Source: Hyphomicrobiales bacterium (GTDB lineage Bacteria > Pseudomonadota > Alphaproteobacteria > Rhizobiales > Rhizobiaceae). From it: a stretch of 64,000 nt of DNA. A model generated the notes under the pieces. It was given only the letters and a program-made list of their open reading frames with translations. It was not told the origin of the DNA and did not search any database. The position numbers were made by a program, and so were the translations under genes. The stretch lies in the NCBI GenBank assembly GCA_900469345.1, contig UBWZ01000001.1, positions 1-64,000 of the forward strand, read 5' to 3'. Below are positions 1 through 12,233 of the stretch, one piece after another (the first letter of the stretch is position 1; every line of letters begins with the position of its first letter).

Positions 1-2
1 CA

Positions 3-938
3 CCAGCACCCACCCTTACGCCGCCGAAGCCGGAACCCGTCGCAAAGCTCGACGATGCCCGCAAGGTGCTGGTCGTCGGCGACTTCCTGGCCGGCAATGT
101 CGGCGGCGAACTGCAGTCAACCTTCGAAACCTCGCCGGGCGTCGCCGTGGTCGACCGGAGCGACGGCTCGTCCGGCCTGGTGCGCACCGACCATCTCGAC
201 TGGCCGGCAGCGTTGCCGGGTATGATCGATGAGCTGAAACCCTCCCTCGTCGTGGTCATGCTAGGCGCCAACGACCGGCAGATGATGACTGTCGGGGGTA
301 TGCGCGAGAAATTCCGCAACGAGGCGTGGCTGAAGGAATATACGTCCCGCATCGACACCCTGGCTGGCATCGTCACGTCGCGCAAGCTGCCGCTTCTCTG
401 GGTCGGCCTGCCGGCCTTCCAGTCACCGACCCTCACGGCCGATGCGGTCACTCTGAATGCGCTCTACCGCAGCGAGATGGACAAGGTCGGCGGCGAGTTC
501 GTCGATGTCTGGGACGGCTTTGTCGACGAGGACGGCAAGTTCATCGTTACCGGCTCCGACGTCAACGGCCAGCAGGTGCGCCTGCGCGGCGCAGACGGCA
601 TCACCTTCACCAAGGCGGGCAAGCAGAAACTGGCCTTTTACGTGGAGCGTTTCGTGCGTCGCCATCTCGGAGATGTCGCGAGCCCGGACATGGTCAACCT
701 GGAATCCGGCAGCCTGTCGCCGCTGACCATGACGCCGTCACCCGGAGGGGCTCCGCTGCAGACTCAGCCGATCAGCCTGCTCGACCCCAATCTCGACGGC
801 GGCAAGGATTTGCTCGGCGCGACCCCAGATCCGGCGCCTCTGGGCGAAACGCCGCGTGACACCCTGGTCCGCCGGGGCGAGATGCCGGCCGCGCCCGCCG
901 GCCGGATCGACGATTACCGGATCGACAAGACGCGCTAG
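3..938 (+). CDS. DUF459 SGNH-hydrolase-like protein, 5' truncated by window edge
   Basis: The frame is open from the first base of the window, so the true start lies upstream. The first visible residues are proline-rich (PAPTLTPPKPEP) and look like a linker before the domain. The SGNH fold follows. Block I reads VVGDFLAG where hydrolases have GDS, block III is retained (VVMLGANDRQ), and the last block reads DGITFTKAG where the catalytic His is normally found. Both nucleophile and His therefore appear to be missing. The C-terminal tail (about the last 80 residues) is Pro/Gly-rich and low in complexity. The family is usually periplasmic and thought to act on cell-envelope glycans, but here the substrate is unknown and catalysis is doubtful. 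It is convergent with gltD. Confidence 0.8.
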   Translation, partial: PAPTLTPPKPEPVAKLDDARKVLVVGDFLAGNVGGELQSTFETSPGVAVVDRSDGSSGLVRTDHLDWPAALPGMIDELKPSLVVVMLGANDRQMMTVGGMREKFRNEAWLKEYTSRIDTLAGIVTSRKLPLLWVGLPAFQSPTLTADAVTLNALYRSEMDKVGGEFVDVWDGFVDEDGKFIVTGSDVNGQQVRLRGADGITFTKAGKQKLAFYVERFVRRHLGDVASPDMVNLESGSLSPLTMTPSPGGAPLQTQPISLLDPNLDGGKDLLGATPDPAPLGETPRDTLVRRGEMPAAPAGRIDDYRIDKTR

Positions 939-947
939 CCTCACACG

Positions 948-977
948 AAAACGCCTTCGCCCGGCCGGACGAAGGCG
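948..977 (-). terminator. Intrinsic terminator after gltD
   Basis: An 8-bp stem CGCCTTCG (952-959) / CGAAGGCG (970-977) has a GC-rich loop. Read on the minus strand it is followed by TTTT (948-951). It lies about 20 bases past the gltD stop, between two convergent genes, and would end the gltB-vapBC-gltD transcript. Confidence 0.6.
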
Positions 978-997
978 GCTTGGTCGACCCGCTACGA

Positions 998-2452
998 TCA
1001 GCGGGGCAGGACGGACGCGCCCATCAGCGCTTCGTCGACGGCGCGGGCGGCCTGGCGGCCCTCGCGGATCGCCCAGACCACCAGCGACTGGCCGCGCCGC
1101 ACGTCGCCGGCGGCCCACACCTTGTCGAGGGAGGTCTTGTAGTCGCGCTCGTTGGCGATGACGTTGGTCGAACCGCGCCGGTCGAGATTGACGTCCAGCT
1201 TGCCTTCGAGTTCGCTGAGAACGCCCTCCTTTATCGGCCCGGAAAACCCGATTGCGATAAAGGCGAGGTCTGCCTTGATGATGAAATCCGTGCCAGCGAT
1301 CGGCTGGCGGCGGTCGTCCACCTCGCAGCAGCGCACGCCGATCAACTGGCCGTCCTCGCCGATGAACTCGAGCGTCGCGACCTGGAATTCGCGGATGGCG
1401 CCTTCCGCCTGGCTGGACGAGGTGCGCATCTTGGTGGCCCAGAACGGCCAGACGGCGAGCTTGTCTTCCTTTTCCGGCGGCTGCGGGCGGATGTCGAGCT
1501 GCGTCACCTTCACGGCACCCTGGCGGAAGGCCGTGCCGACGCAGTCGGATGCCGTATCGCCGCCCCCGACGACGACCACATGCTTGCCGCCGGCGATGAT
1601 CGGCTCGGATGCCCAGGCGACGCTGTCGATGTTTTCGCGGCCGATGCGGCGGTTCTGCTGCACGAGATAGGGCATGGCATCATAGACGCCGTGCAGGTCC
1701 GCACCCGGGATGCCGGCCGGCCGCGGCGTCTCCGAGCCGCCGCAATAGACGACCGCATCATGGTCCGCGATCAAAGTCTCCACCGGCAGGTCGACGCCGA
1801 TATTGGCCCCGTAGTGGAAGGTCACGCCTTCCCCGGTCATCTGCTCGACGCGCCGGTCGATGAAATTCTTTTCCATCTTGAAGTCCGGGATGCCGTAGCG
1901 AAGCAGGCCGCCCGCCTTCGATTCCCGCTCGTAGACATGCACTTCGTGGCCGGCCCGGGCGAGCTGCTGGGCGGCCGCAAGTCCGGCCGGGCCGGAACCG
2001 ATCACGGCGACCTTCTTGCCCGTCTTCACGGTTGCCGGCTGCGGCGCAATGAACCCGAGCTCGTAGGCCTTGTCGGCAATCGCCTGCTCGATGGTCTTGA
2101 TCGTCACGGGCGCGTCTTCGAGGTTGAGCGTGCAGGCCTCCTCGCACGGCGCCGGGCAGACGCGGCCGGTGAATTCCGGAAAGTTGTTGGTGGAATGGAG
2201 GTTGCGGATCGCCTCCTCCCACTTGTTGTTGTAGACGAGGTCGTTCCAGTCCGGGATCTGGTTGTGAACAGGGCAGCCGGTCGGGCCGTGGCAATAGGGA
2301 ATGCCACAGTCCATGCACCGCGCCGCCTGCTTGGTCACTTCCGCATCGGACATCGGAATGATGAATTCGCGGAAATGGCGAATGCGGTCGGAGGCCGGCT
2401 GGTACTTCGCCACCTGCCGGTCGATTTCCATGAAACCCGTAACCTTGCCCAT
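998..2452 (-). CDS. gltD: Glutamate synthase [NADPH] small subunit
   Basis: 484 aa. This is the beta subunit of GOGAT, which passes electrons from NADPH through FAD and 4Fe-4S clusters to the large subunit for glutamate formation from 2-oxoglutarate and glutamine. The N-terminal cluster domain has Cys46, Cys49, Cys54 and Cys60 (CMDCGIPYC then GC), and a second group Cys99, Cys103, Cys107 (CPAPCEEAC). An FAD-binding GSGPAG lies at about 152-157, an NADPH-binding GGGDTASD in the middle, and the usual C-terminal [16 protein letters not shown]. Length is normal. The ATG at 2452 has an upstream AAGGGA at a good distance. It follows vapC by 39 bases on the same strand, whereas in relatives it normally sits directly next to gltB. 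Confidence 0.97.
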   Translation of the reverse strand: MGKVTGFMEIDRQVAKYQPASDRIRHFREFIIPMSDAEVTKQAARCMDCGIPYCHGPTGCPVHNQIPDWNDLVYNNKWEEAIRNLHSTNNFPEFTGRVCPAPCEEACTLNLEDAPVTIKTIEQAIADKAYELGFIAPQPATVKTGKKVAVIGSGPAGLAAAQQLARAGHEVHVYERESKAGGLLRYGIPDFKMEKNFIDRRVEQMTGEGVTFHYGANIGVDLPVETLIADHDAVVYCGGSETPRPAGIPGADLHGVYDAMPYLVQQNRRIGRENIDSVAWASEPIIAGGKHVVVVGGGDTASDCVGTAFRQGAVKVTQLDIRPQPPEKEDKLAVWPFWATKMRTSSSQAEGAIREFQVATLEFIGEDGQLIGVRCCEVDDRRQPIAGTDFIIKADLAFIAIGFSGPIKEGVLSELEGKLDVNLDRRGSTNVIANERDYKTSLDKVWAAGDVRRGQSLVVWAIREGRQAARAVDEALMGASVLPR

Positions 2453-2491
2453 GTTAAATTCCCTTGCCCAATCTTCGTCGCCGCCCGTTCG

Positions 2492-2887
2492 TCAGAGCAG
2501 CCAGTTTTCAACTTTCAATCCCGTGACGCGCAGAAATGCCCTGTCATCCGTCACAACCACTGCGTCCAGCACAAGCGCGTGCGCCGCGATCAGCATATCG
2601 ATCTGCCCCATCGAGGAGCCTATTGCTTCAAGTTCACTGCGGAGTGCCGCATAGGCCAGATCCGCAGGAACACACCAATCCTCCACCCGAAGGTGCTGCA
2701 GAATAGCCTCGGCGGCGATTTTCTGTCGCAGGACTCCGCTCTTCGTATAACCGAAGCGAACCTCTGCCTGCACCATGACGCTAGTCAGCAGATCGCCCGA
2801 TCTAAATCCTCTCATGCGATTGGCAGCGTTTCCCAGCGGCTGTCGCATGACGTTCGAAATGATGTTCGTATCGAGGAGATACGCCAT
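2492..2887 (-). CDS. vapC: PIN-domain ribonuclease toxin, VapC/FitB type
   Basis: 131 aa from the ATG at 2887, one base after the vapB stop. The PIN-domain acidic residues are visible: Asp6 (LLDTNI), Glu42 (VQAEVRFG), Asp97 (GQIDMLIAAHA) and Asp114/115 (VTDD). They would coordinate Mg2+ for cleavage of RNA, typically initiator tRNA or rRNA in this family; the target here cannot be read from sequence. The longer frame upstream overlaps vapB and lacks homology-like content, so the start at MAYLLDTN is preferred. The gene lies in the gltB-gltD gap on the same strand. It is intact, with no frameshift, so the pair is probably functional. Confidence 0.92.
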   Translation of the reverse strand: MAYLLDTNIISNVMRQPLGNAANRMRGFRSGDLLTSVMVQAEVRFGYTKSGVLRQKIAAEAILQHLRVEDWCVPADLAYAALRSELEAIGSSMGQIDMLIAAHALVLDAVVVTDDRAFLRVTGLKVENWLL

Positions 2888-2888
2888 C

Positions 2889-3143
2889 TTACTTTTCCAG
2901 ATCGACTGGTTCCGGCGGGTAGTCTTCGACATCGGGGATATCGAGAGGGCCCTGCTCGGCAAGCCAGTCAAAAACCTCGGCCAATGACCTCTTTTCCAGT
3001 TTAGGCCGCAGGTAGATCACTCCATCCCGATCTTGGGAGATCATCATGCTGTCTGCCGGAATATCGAACTCAGCCGGGATACGAACGGCCCGGCTGCGCC
3101 CGTTGCGAAAAATGCTGACTTCCCGTTCTTCGCGCGCATCCAT
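2889..3143 (-). CDS. vapB: VapB-type antitoxin, AbrB-fold DNA-binding domain
   Basis: 84 aa. The N-terminal half has the VapB swapped-hairpin signature (VSIFRNGRSRAVRIPAEF), which dimerises to bind operator DNA. The C-terminal part (from about residue 50) is acidic and would wrap the toxin. The start at 3143 (MDAREERE) is chosen because GGTGGAG lies 8 bases upstream. A further upstream Met would run through the operator palindrome. Toxin and antitoxin cistrons are separated by one base, consistent with translational coupling. It probably represses its own promoter together with VapC, through the inverted repeat just upstream. Confidence 0.9.
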   Translation of the reverse strand: MDAREEREVSIFRNGRSRAVRIPAEFDIPADSMMISQDRDGVIYLRPKLEKRSLAEVFDWLAEQGPLDIPDVEDYPPEPVDLEK

Positions 3144-3157
3144 ATCGTCATCTCCAC

Positions 3158-3188
3158 CTGTGTGATATGCCAATGTCATATCACACAG
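3158..3188. promoter_or_regulatory. Perfect 12-bp inverted repeat, probable VapBC operator
   Basis: CTGTGTGATATG (3158-3169) and CATATCACACAG (3177-3188) are exact inverted repeats with a 7-base spacer. The repeat ends 14 bases before the vapB start. It covers the predicted -10 element of the vapBC promoter, as expected for an autoregulatory antitoxin site. Confidence 0.75.
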
Positions 3189-3203
3189 TGAGTTCGTTCT
3201 CAA
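3175..3203 (-). promoter_or_regulatory. Predicted vapBC promoter just after the gltB stop codon
   Basis: Read on the minus strand: TTGAGA (3198-3203), 17 bases, TATGAC (3175-3180). The -35 box starts directly after the gltB stop codon and the -10 box sits inside the inverted repeat. This is a motif call only; no transcript data are available. Confidence 0.5.
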
Positions 3204-3204
3204 A

Positions 3205-7932
<4,728 letters not shown>

Positions 7933-8353
7933 CGTCATTCCTCCTGTTGGCCGCTTCCACGCGAAGGCAGCAAGGTGGCGTTTCTTCATTTCCTGCGGAT
8001 GACACAGAGCCATCTCGCCACTCTGGCAAACCCGCGGCTACCGGCCCAGCCGCACCGTAACCCTGATCATTCTCAAGAAATAGGACAATCAAGCTGACCT
8101 ATTTCCGCAAAATCTATCGCACGAAACACGAGGCATCACAAGACCCGGGGGACAAAAACGTTAACCTGTGCGACAGGGAACATCATTTTCTGGCATGGTT
8201 GCCGCAAGATAATTACGGCTTGGTGCAGTGAAGCGGCTTTAGATTGCGACGGCGATAGGTCCGCTTCCGCAGGGCGTGTTTCCGGTTGAACACGGCTGCA
8301 AAACTCTTACTCTCCCGCCCGCCTCCGCGCTTTCAATTTCCAAGGTGTCCCAC
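7933..8353. other. Gene-free divergent region between gltB and ltaE (421 bp)
   Basis: This holds the 5' regions of both genes. It contains the gltB Shine-Dalgarno sequence and AT-richer stretches around 8070-8220 that probably carry the promoters. I found no convincing sigma-54 site, riboswitch or small gene. Short reading frames extending the two genes upstream lack plausible protein sequence. Confidence 0.5.
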
Positions 8354-9406
8354 ATGTTCTTCGCTTCCGACAACTGGGCCGGCGCCCACTCCGCCATCAA
8401 CGACCGGCTCTCCAAGGAATCCACGCGCTTTGCCGCCGCCTACGGCAACAGCGAGCTCGACAAAACGGTCGAGACCCGCTTCAACGAGATCTTCGAGCGT
8501 GAGGTCTCGGTCTACTTCGTGTCGACGGGAACCGCCGCCAACTCGCTGTCGCTCGCCAGCATCGCACGCATGGGCGGCGTTGTCTTTGCGCATGCGCAGG
8601 CGCACGTGATCGAGGACGAATGCGGCGCACCGGACTTTTTCAGCGGCATGCGGATGGTCGGCGTCGATGGGGCCAACGGCAAGATCGACCCTGCGAAGCT
8701 GAAGGCCCGTATCGCCGGCTTTCCGCAGGATGCCCTGCATCACGGCCGCGCCGCCGCCGTCACGCTCACCCAGGCCACCGAAACCGGCACGATCTATACG
8801 CTCGAGGAAATCGACGCGCTCGCGAAGATTGCCAAGGACAATGGCCTGCCGCTGCACATGGATGGCGCCCGCTTCGCCAATGCGCTGGTGTCGCTCGGCT
8901 GCTCGCCGGCCGAGATGACCTGGAAGCGCGGCGTCGACGTTCTGTCCTTCGGCGGCACCAAGAACGGCTGCTGGTGCGCCGAAGCGATCGTCTTTTTCAA
9001 TCCGGATCTCGCCAGGGATTTCGCCTATATCCGCAAGCGGTCAGCCCAGCTGTTCTCAAAGACTCGCTTCATCTCGGCCCAGTTCGAGGCCTATCTGCAG
9101 GACGACCTGTGGCTTGACCTGGCGCAGCACGCCAATGCCATGGCCGACAGGCTGCGGGCCGGCATCGGCGCGCTGAACAGCGCCCGCCTCGCCTGGGACA
9201 CCACCTCCAACGAGGTGTTTGCCGTGCTGAGCCGCGCCTCTGCCGAAGCGGCCCGCGAAAAGGGCTCGGCCTTTTACGACTGGCCGGTACCGCTCGCCAT
9301 GGAAGACCTGGTTGCCGGCGACGAGATGCTGATCCGCCTTGTCACCTCGTTTGCGACGACCGAGGAAGACGTCGATCAGTTCCTGTCGATCTGCGCGGCG
9401 GCCTGA
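8354..9406 (+). CDS. ltaE: Low-specificity L-threonine aldolase
   Basis: 350 aa, PLP-dependent fold-type I enzyme that cleaves threonine or allo-threonine to glycine and acetaldehyde. The N-terminus is typical (MFFASDNWAGAH). The PLP Lys is probably Lys203 in SFGGTKNG, and the Asp of the LHMDGARFANA block contacts the pyridine ring. The ATG at 8354 has AAGGTG upstream; a longer in-frame extension to 8276 has no recognisable content. It is divergent from gltB and convergent with the LysR gene, with only nine bases between their stops. Confidence 0.93.
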   Translation: MFFASDNWAGAHSAINDRLSKESTRFAAAYGNSELDKTVETRFNEIFEREVSVYFVSTGTAANSLSLASIARMGGVVFAHAQAHVIEDECGAPDFFSGMRMVGVDGANGKIDPAKLKARIAGFPQDALHHGRAAAVTLTQATETGTIYTLEEIDALAKIAKDNGLPLHMDGARFANALVSLGCSPAEMTWKRGVDVLSFGGTKNGCWCAEAIVFFNPDLARDFAYIRKRSAQLFSKTRFISAQFEAYLQDDLWLDLAQHANAMADRLRAGIGALNSARLAWDTTSNEVFAVLSRASAEAAREKGSAFYDWPVPLAMEDLVAGDEMLIRLVTSFATTEEDVDQFLSICAAA

Positions 9407-9415
9407 ACTTTTGCG

Positions 9416-10276
9416 TCAGCCTGATTGCGGCACCATGCGTGCGGCAATCAGGCTGGACAGGGCCTCCACCATCGCCACGTCGGCGCTGCGCCTGGCCAAG
9501 AGCACGAATTCCACGTCTTCGAGCACCGGCAGCCGGTCGGCCGGGATCTCCTTCAGCCCCTCCGGCACCATGCTGCGCGGCTGCACCATCACGCCCATGC
9601 CGGCCCGCGCCGCAGCCGTCAACCCGCTGAGGCTGCCGCAGGTGCAGACGATCCGCCACGGCACTCTGGCGGCATCCAGCGCCTCCTGCGCCACCCGTCG
9701 GGTAATCGACGGCTGCGGAAAGGCGATCAGCGGCAGCGCGTCTCCGCGCGACAGGATCAGCGCCGGGTCGCGTGCCAGCCAGACCAGCGGCTCGCGGTAG
9801 AGCAGCCGGCCCTGGCTTTCCCCCACATGCCGCTTGGCAAGCACCAGATCGAGATCGCCGACCTCCTGCATCTGGTTGAGCACGGCGCTCAGCGCCACGG
9901 TCAGCTCCAGATCGACCAGCGGATGCAACCGGATGAAGTCCTCGAGGATCTCTGTCAGCCGGTTGGCGACCACGTCTTCGGACACCCCCAGCCGCAGGCG
10001 CCCGCGCAGCCGGCTTTCACCGAACAGCGCGGCAACCTTGCCGTCGAGTTCGAGCATGCCCTGCGCATAGCCCAGCAGCGCCTCACCGTCGGCCGTCAGC
10101 CGCACCTGGTGCGTATCGCGCGCCACCAGACGGCGGCCGAGCGACTTTTCCAGCCGCTGGATATGCTGCGTGACGGTCGACTGGCCAAGTCCGAGCCGGG
10201 ACGCCGCCTCGGTAAAACTGCCGGTCTGTTGCAGCGCCAGAAAGCTGTTGAGGTGCTGGAGGTTCAGCATGGTCAT
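9416..10276 (-). CDS. LysR-family transcriptional regulator
   Basis: About 286 aa. The N-terminal winged helix-turn-helix is at residues 4-62 (FLALQQTGSFTEAASRLGL, QSTVTQHIQRLEKSLGRRL), followed by a LysR substrate-binding domain to the C-terminus. The start is uncertain: GTG at 10279, ATG at 10276 and ATG at 10270 are all in frame and none has a strong ribosome site. It is divergent from a bile-acid:sodium-symporter-like gene with about 80 bases between them, the usual arrangement for a LysR protein and its target. The ligand is unknown. Confidence 0.9.
   Translation of the reverse strand: MTMLNLQHLNSFLALQQTGSFTEAASRLGLGQSTVTQHIQRLEKSLGRRLVARDTHQVRLTADGEALLGYAQGMLELDGKVAALFGESRLRGRLRLGVSEDVVANRLTEILEDFIRLHPLVDLELTVALSAVLNQMQEVGDLDLVLAKRHVGESQGRLLYREPLVWLARDPALILSRGDALPLIAFPQPSITRRVAQEALDAARVPWRIVCTCGSLSGLTAAARAGMGVMVQPRSMVPEGLKEIPADRLPVLEDVEFVLLARRSADVAMVEALSSLIAARMVPQSG
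9417..9455. repeat. Perfect 12-bp inverted repeat between convergent ltaE and LysR genes
   Basis: CAGCCTGATTGC (9417-9428) and GCAATCAGGCTG (9444-9455) are separated by 15 bases. The left arm overlaps the LysR stop codon. There is no T-tract on either strand, so it is not a canonical intrinsic terminator. It could stabilise either mRNA 3' end. Confidence 0.6.
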
Positions 10277-10289
10277 CACATTTCAGGAT

Positions 10290-10302
10290 AACTGTTAAAG
10301 TT
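10290..10302. promoter_or_regulatory. Possible LysR operator in the divergent region
   Basis: AACT (10290-10293) and AGTT (10299-10302) form an imperfectly long but exact 4+4 inverted repeat with a 5-base spacer, in the 80-base gap between the LysR gene and the transporter. This resembles the short interrupted dyads bound by LysR proteins. Evidence is weak because the arms are short. Confidence 0.3.
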
Positions 10303-10356
10303 TGCATTCCGATTTATGATAAGCGATGGAAGAGCATGTGAAAAGGGAATGACCTC

Positions 10357-11358
10357 ATGAAACGCTTTCTTCCCGACCAGTTTACGATCCTGCTGGTCTG
10401 CACCGTGATCCTTGCGTCCGTCCTGCCCATTCACGGACAGTGGGCGGAGTGGTTCGGCATTGCCACCAACATCGCCATCGGCCTTTTGTTCTTCCTGCAT
10501 GGCGCCCGCCTGTCGCGCGAAGTGGTCGTTGCCGGCATGCTGCACTGGCGGCTGCACCTGACCATCCTGCTCACCACCTTCGCGATCTTCCCGGTGCTCG
10601 GCCTGGCCGTGGGTTTCATCCCCGAAAGCATCCTCCCGGCGCCGCTCTACATGGGGATCCTCTTCCTCTGCGTGCTGCCGTCCACGGTCCAGTCGTCGAT
10701 CGCCTTTACCTCCATGGCTGGCGGCAACGTTCCGGCCGCCATCGTATCCGCCTCCGGCTCCAATCTCTTCGGCATGTTCCTGACGCCGCTGCTGGCCGGT
10801 CTTCTGCTGTCCACCACCGGTGGCGACGGCGTTTCGCTCGACGCGATCTACAAGATCGGTCTCCAGCTGCTCGCCCCCTTCCTGCTCGGCCAGCTCCTGC
10901 AGCCCTGGATCGGCAACTGGGTGCGCGCCCGCAAGAAGCTGCTGATGCCGGTCGACCGCGGCTCGATCCTGATGGTCGTCTACTCCGCGTTTTCCGAAGC
11001 CGTGATGGAAGGTCTCTGGCACACCTTCTCGATCACCGATATCGGCACGGTCATCCTGCTCGATATGGTCCTGCTCGCCATCGTCCTCAGCATCACCATG
11101 TTCGGCAGCCGGGCACTTGGCTTCTCCAAGGAAGACGAGATCACCATCACCTTCTGCGGCTCAAAGAAGTCGCTGGCGAGCGGCGTGCCGATGGCGAACG
11201 CCATCTTCTCCGGACAGACGGCCTCGATCGGCGCCATCGTCCTGCCCATCATGCTCTTCCACCAGATCCAGCTGATGGCCTGCGCCGTGATCGCCCAGAA
11301 ATACGCGCAGCGCCTGCGGGCGAAGGAACCTGCGGCCGCCGAGCCGGCCGTCGCCTGA
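10357..11358 (+). CDS. Bile acid:sodium symporter-like membrane transporter (SBF-like)
   Basis: 333 aa, almost wholly hydrophobic, with about nine to ten membrane segments from residue 5 onward. The sequence LFFLHGARLSREVV near residues 47-60 and the PSTVQSSIAFTSMAGGN block near 107-123 are characteristic of the YfeH/SBF-like family related to sodium/bile-acid symporters. A second half-repeat contains FCGSKKSLASGVPMA, a conserved re-entrant motif. The transported substrate is unknown; organic anions are usual for the superfamily. AAGGGA lies 8 bases before the ATG. It is divergent from a LysR regulator that probably controls it. Confidence 0.88.
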   Translation: MKRFLPDQFTILLVCTVILASVLPIHGQWAEWFGIATNIAIGLLFFLHGARLSREVVVAGMLHWRLHLTILLTTFAIFPVLGLAVGFIPESILPAPLYMGILFLCVLPSTVQSSIAFTSMAGGNVPAAIVSASGSNLFGMFLTPLLAGLLLSTTGGDGVSLDAIYKIGLQLLAPFLLGQLLQPWIGNWVRARKKLLMPVDRGSILMVVYSAFSEAVMEGLWHTFSITDIGTVILLDMVLLAIVLSITMFGSRALGFSKEDEITITFCGSKKSLASGVPMANAIFSGQTASIGAIVLPIMLFHQIQLMACAVIAQKYAQRLRAKEPAAAEPAVA

Positions 11359-11387
11359 GACCCGCGCCCCTCACGGAGCACCGACCA

Positions 11388-11422
11388 TAAAAAACGCCTC
11401 TTCCCGGCGGGGGAAGAGGCGT
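11388..11422 (-). terminator. Intrinsic terminator of the hsp20 gene
   Basis: The stem ACGCCTCTTCCC (11394-11405) / GGGAAGAGGCGT (11411-11422) is 12 bp with a 5-base loop. On the minus strand it is followed by a T6 tract (11388-11393). It lies 44 bases past the hsp20 stop. Confidence 0.85.
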
Positions 11423-11465
11423 CCGACGATCGAGCCTTGACTTGGAGGTTTTGGGTTCGAAGGTC

Positions 11466-11948
11466 TTAGTTGATCTGCTGCGGGGAGACCTGGGCCTCGA
11501 TCGTCTTGGCTTCGTCACCGGCTTCGGCGGCGATCGCAATGCGACGGGGCTTCATGGCTTCCGGAAGGTTCCGGAGAAGGTCGATGTGGAGCAGACCGTT
11601 TTTCAGTGATGCCGACTGGACTTCGACATGATCGGCAAGCTGGAAGCGGCGCTCGAAGGCGCGCGTGGCGATGCCGCGATAGAGATACTCGCTCTCGCCG
11701 CCGCTCACGGTGTCGCCCTTCTCACCCTTGACGGTCAGCACATGGGCATGCGCCTCGATCGAAAGTTCCTTTTCGTCGAAGCCGGCAACGGCCATGGTGA
11801 TCCGGTAGGTGTTGTCGCCGGTCCGCTCGATATTATACGGCGGATAGCTGGGCGTCTGTTCGGCAACCCCGCGGTTGTCGAGCAGGTTGAAGAGCCGGTC
11901 GAAACCGACGGTAGAGCGGTAGAGAGGCGAAAAATCGACGTGACGCAT
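11466..11948 (-). CDS. Small heat-shock protein, Hsp20/IbpA class
   Basis: 160 aa. The alpha-crystallin domain covers roughly residues 35-130, with YRITMAVAGFDEKELSIEAHAHVLTVKGEK, a central YLYRGIATRAFERRFQLADHVEV block, and the ALKNGLLHI-like strand (here ASLKNGLLHIDL). It is an ATP-independent holdase that protects unfolding proteins in the cytoplasm. The N-terminus MRHVDFSPLYRSTVGFDRLF is typical of rhizobial class A proteins. The ATG at 11948 is preceded by AAGGAGGA with good spacing; the frame upstream is leader RNA. Its leader carries a ROSE-like thermometer and a heat-shock sigma-factor promoter, and a clear terminator follows it. Confidence 0.95.
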   Translation of the reverse strand: MRHVDFSPLYRSTVGFDRLFNLLDNRGVAEQTPSYPPYNIERTGDNTYRITMAVAGFDEKELSIEAHAHVLTVKGEKGDTVSGGESEYLYRGIATRAFERRFQLADHVEVQSASLKNGLLHIDLLRNLPEAMKPRRIAIAAEAGDEAKTIEAQVSPQQIN

Positions 11949-12045
11949 GATGTCCTCCTTGGGAAGCGACGTTGCGGTTTCTAAGCGGTTCGCACCCCGT
12001 TCTGGCGATGCGGAACCTGTTATGCAGACCCTTGTTGGCGCCTGC
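11949..12045 (-). promoter_or_regulatory. ROSE-like RNA thermometer in the hsp20 5' leader
   Basis: On the minus strand the start-proximal hairpin pairs the Shine-Dalgarno GGAGGA (in 11953-11960) with UCGCUUC (11963-11969) across a CCAA loop, leaving one G bulged. This matches the conserved U(U/C)GCU-versus-SD pairing with a bulged G that defines ROSE elements. A second stem upstream (TGCGAACC with GGTTCCGCA, 11987-12017, one bulged C) gives the multi-hairpin layout of the family. ROSE elements block ribosome binding at normal temperature and open on heating. The 5' end is inferred from the promoter. Confidence 0.75.
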
Positions 12046-12051
12046 ATGATG

Positions 12052-12081
12052 AAGATGGGGATTGTCGTTTTGGCCTTCAAG
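12052..12081 (-). promoter_or_regulatory. RpoH (sigma-32) heat-shock promoter of hsp20
   Basis: Read on the minus strand: CTTGAA (12076-12081), 15 bases, CCCCATCTT (12052-12060). This is an essentially perfect match to the heat-shock consensus. Transcription would start near 12045, giving a leader of about 97 bases that carries the ROSE-like element. Confidence 0.85.
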
Positions 12082-12233
12082 ACCCCGGCTTTTCCGATCC
12101 TGCGGGCTGAACGCTGGGTGAATGCGCGGTTCGGCCGGTATTCAGCCAAGCCCTGCTAGACCAGCCGTACTGGGTGGCAGACTGCCTCCCGCGGCCGTAG
12201 CGTCCATTCGTCCCTTCGCTTCGGTCACAGACT

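Noticed and set aside
8182..8200. GGAAC ... GGTT as a possible EcfG promoter
   Set aside because: The spacer is 15 bases and the -10 is GGTT; both deviate from GGAAC-N16/17-CGTT.
8191..8206. Sigma-54-like motif (TGGCA ... CGCA) upstream of ltaE
   Set aside because: The GG element fits but the -12 element reads CCGC, not TTGC; this is too weak for a gene with no known sigma-54 control.
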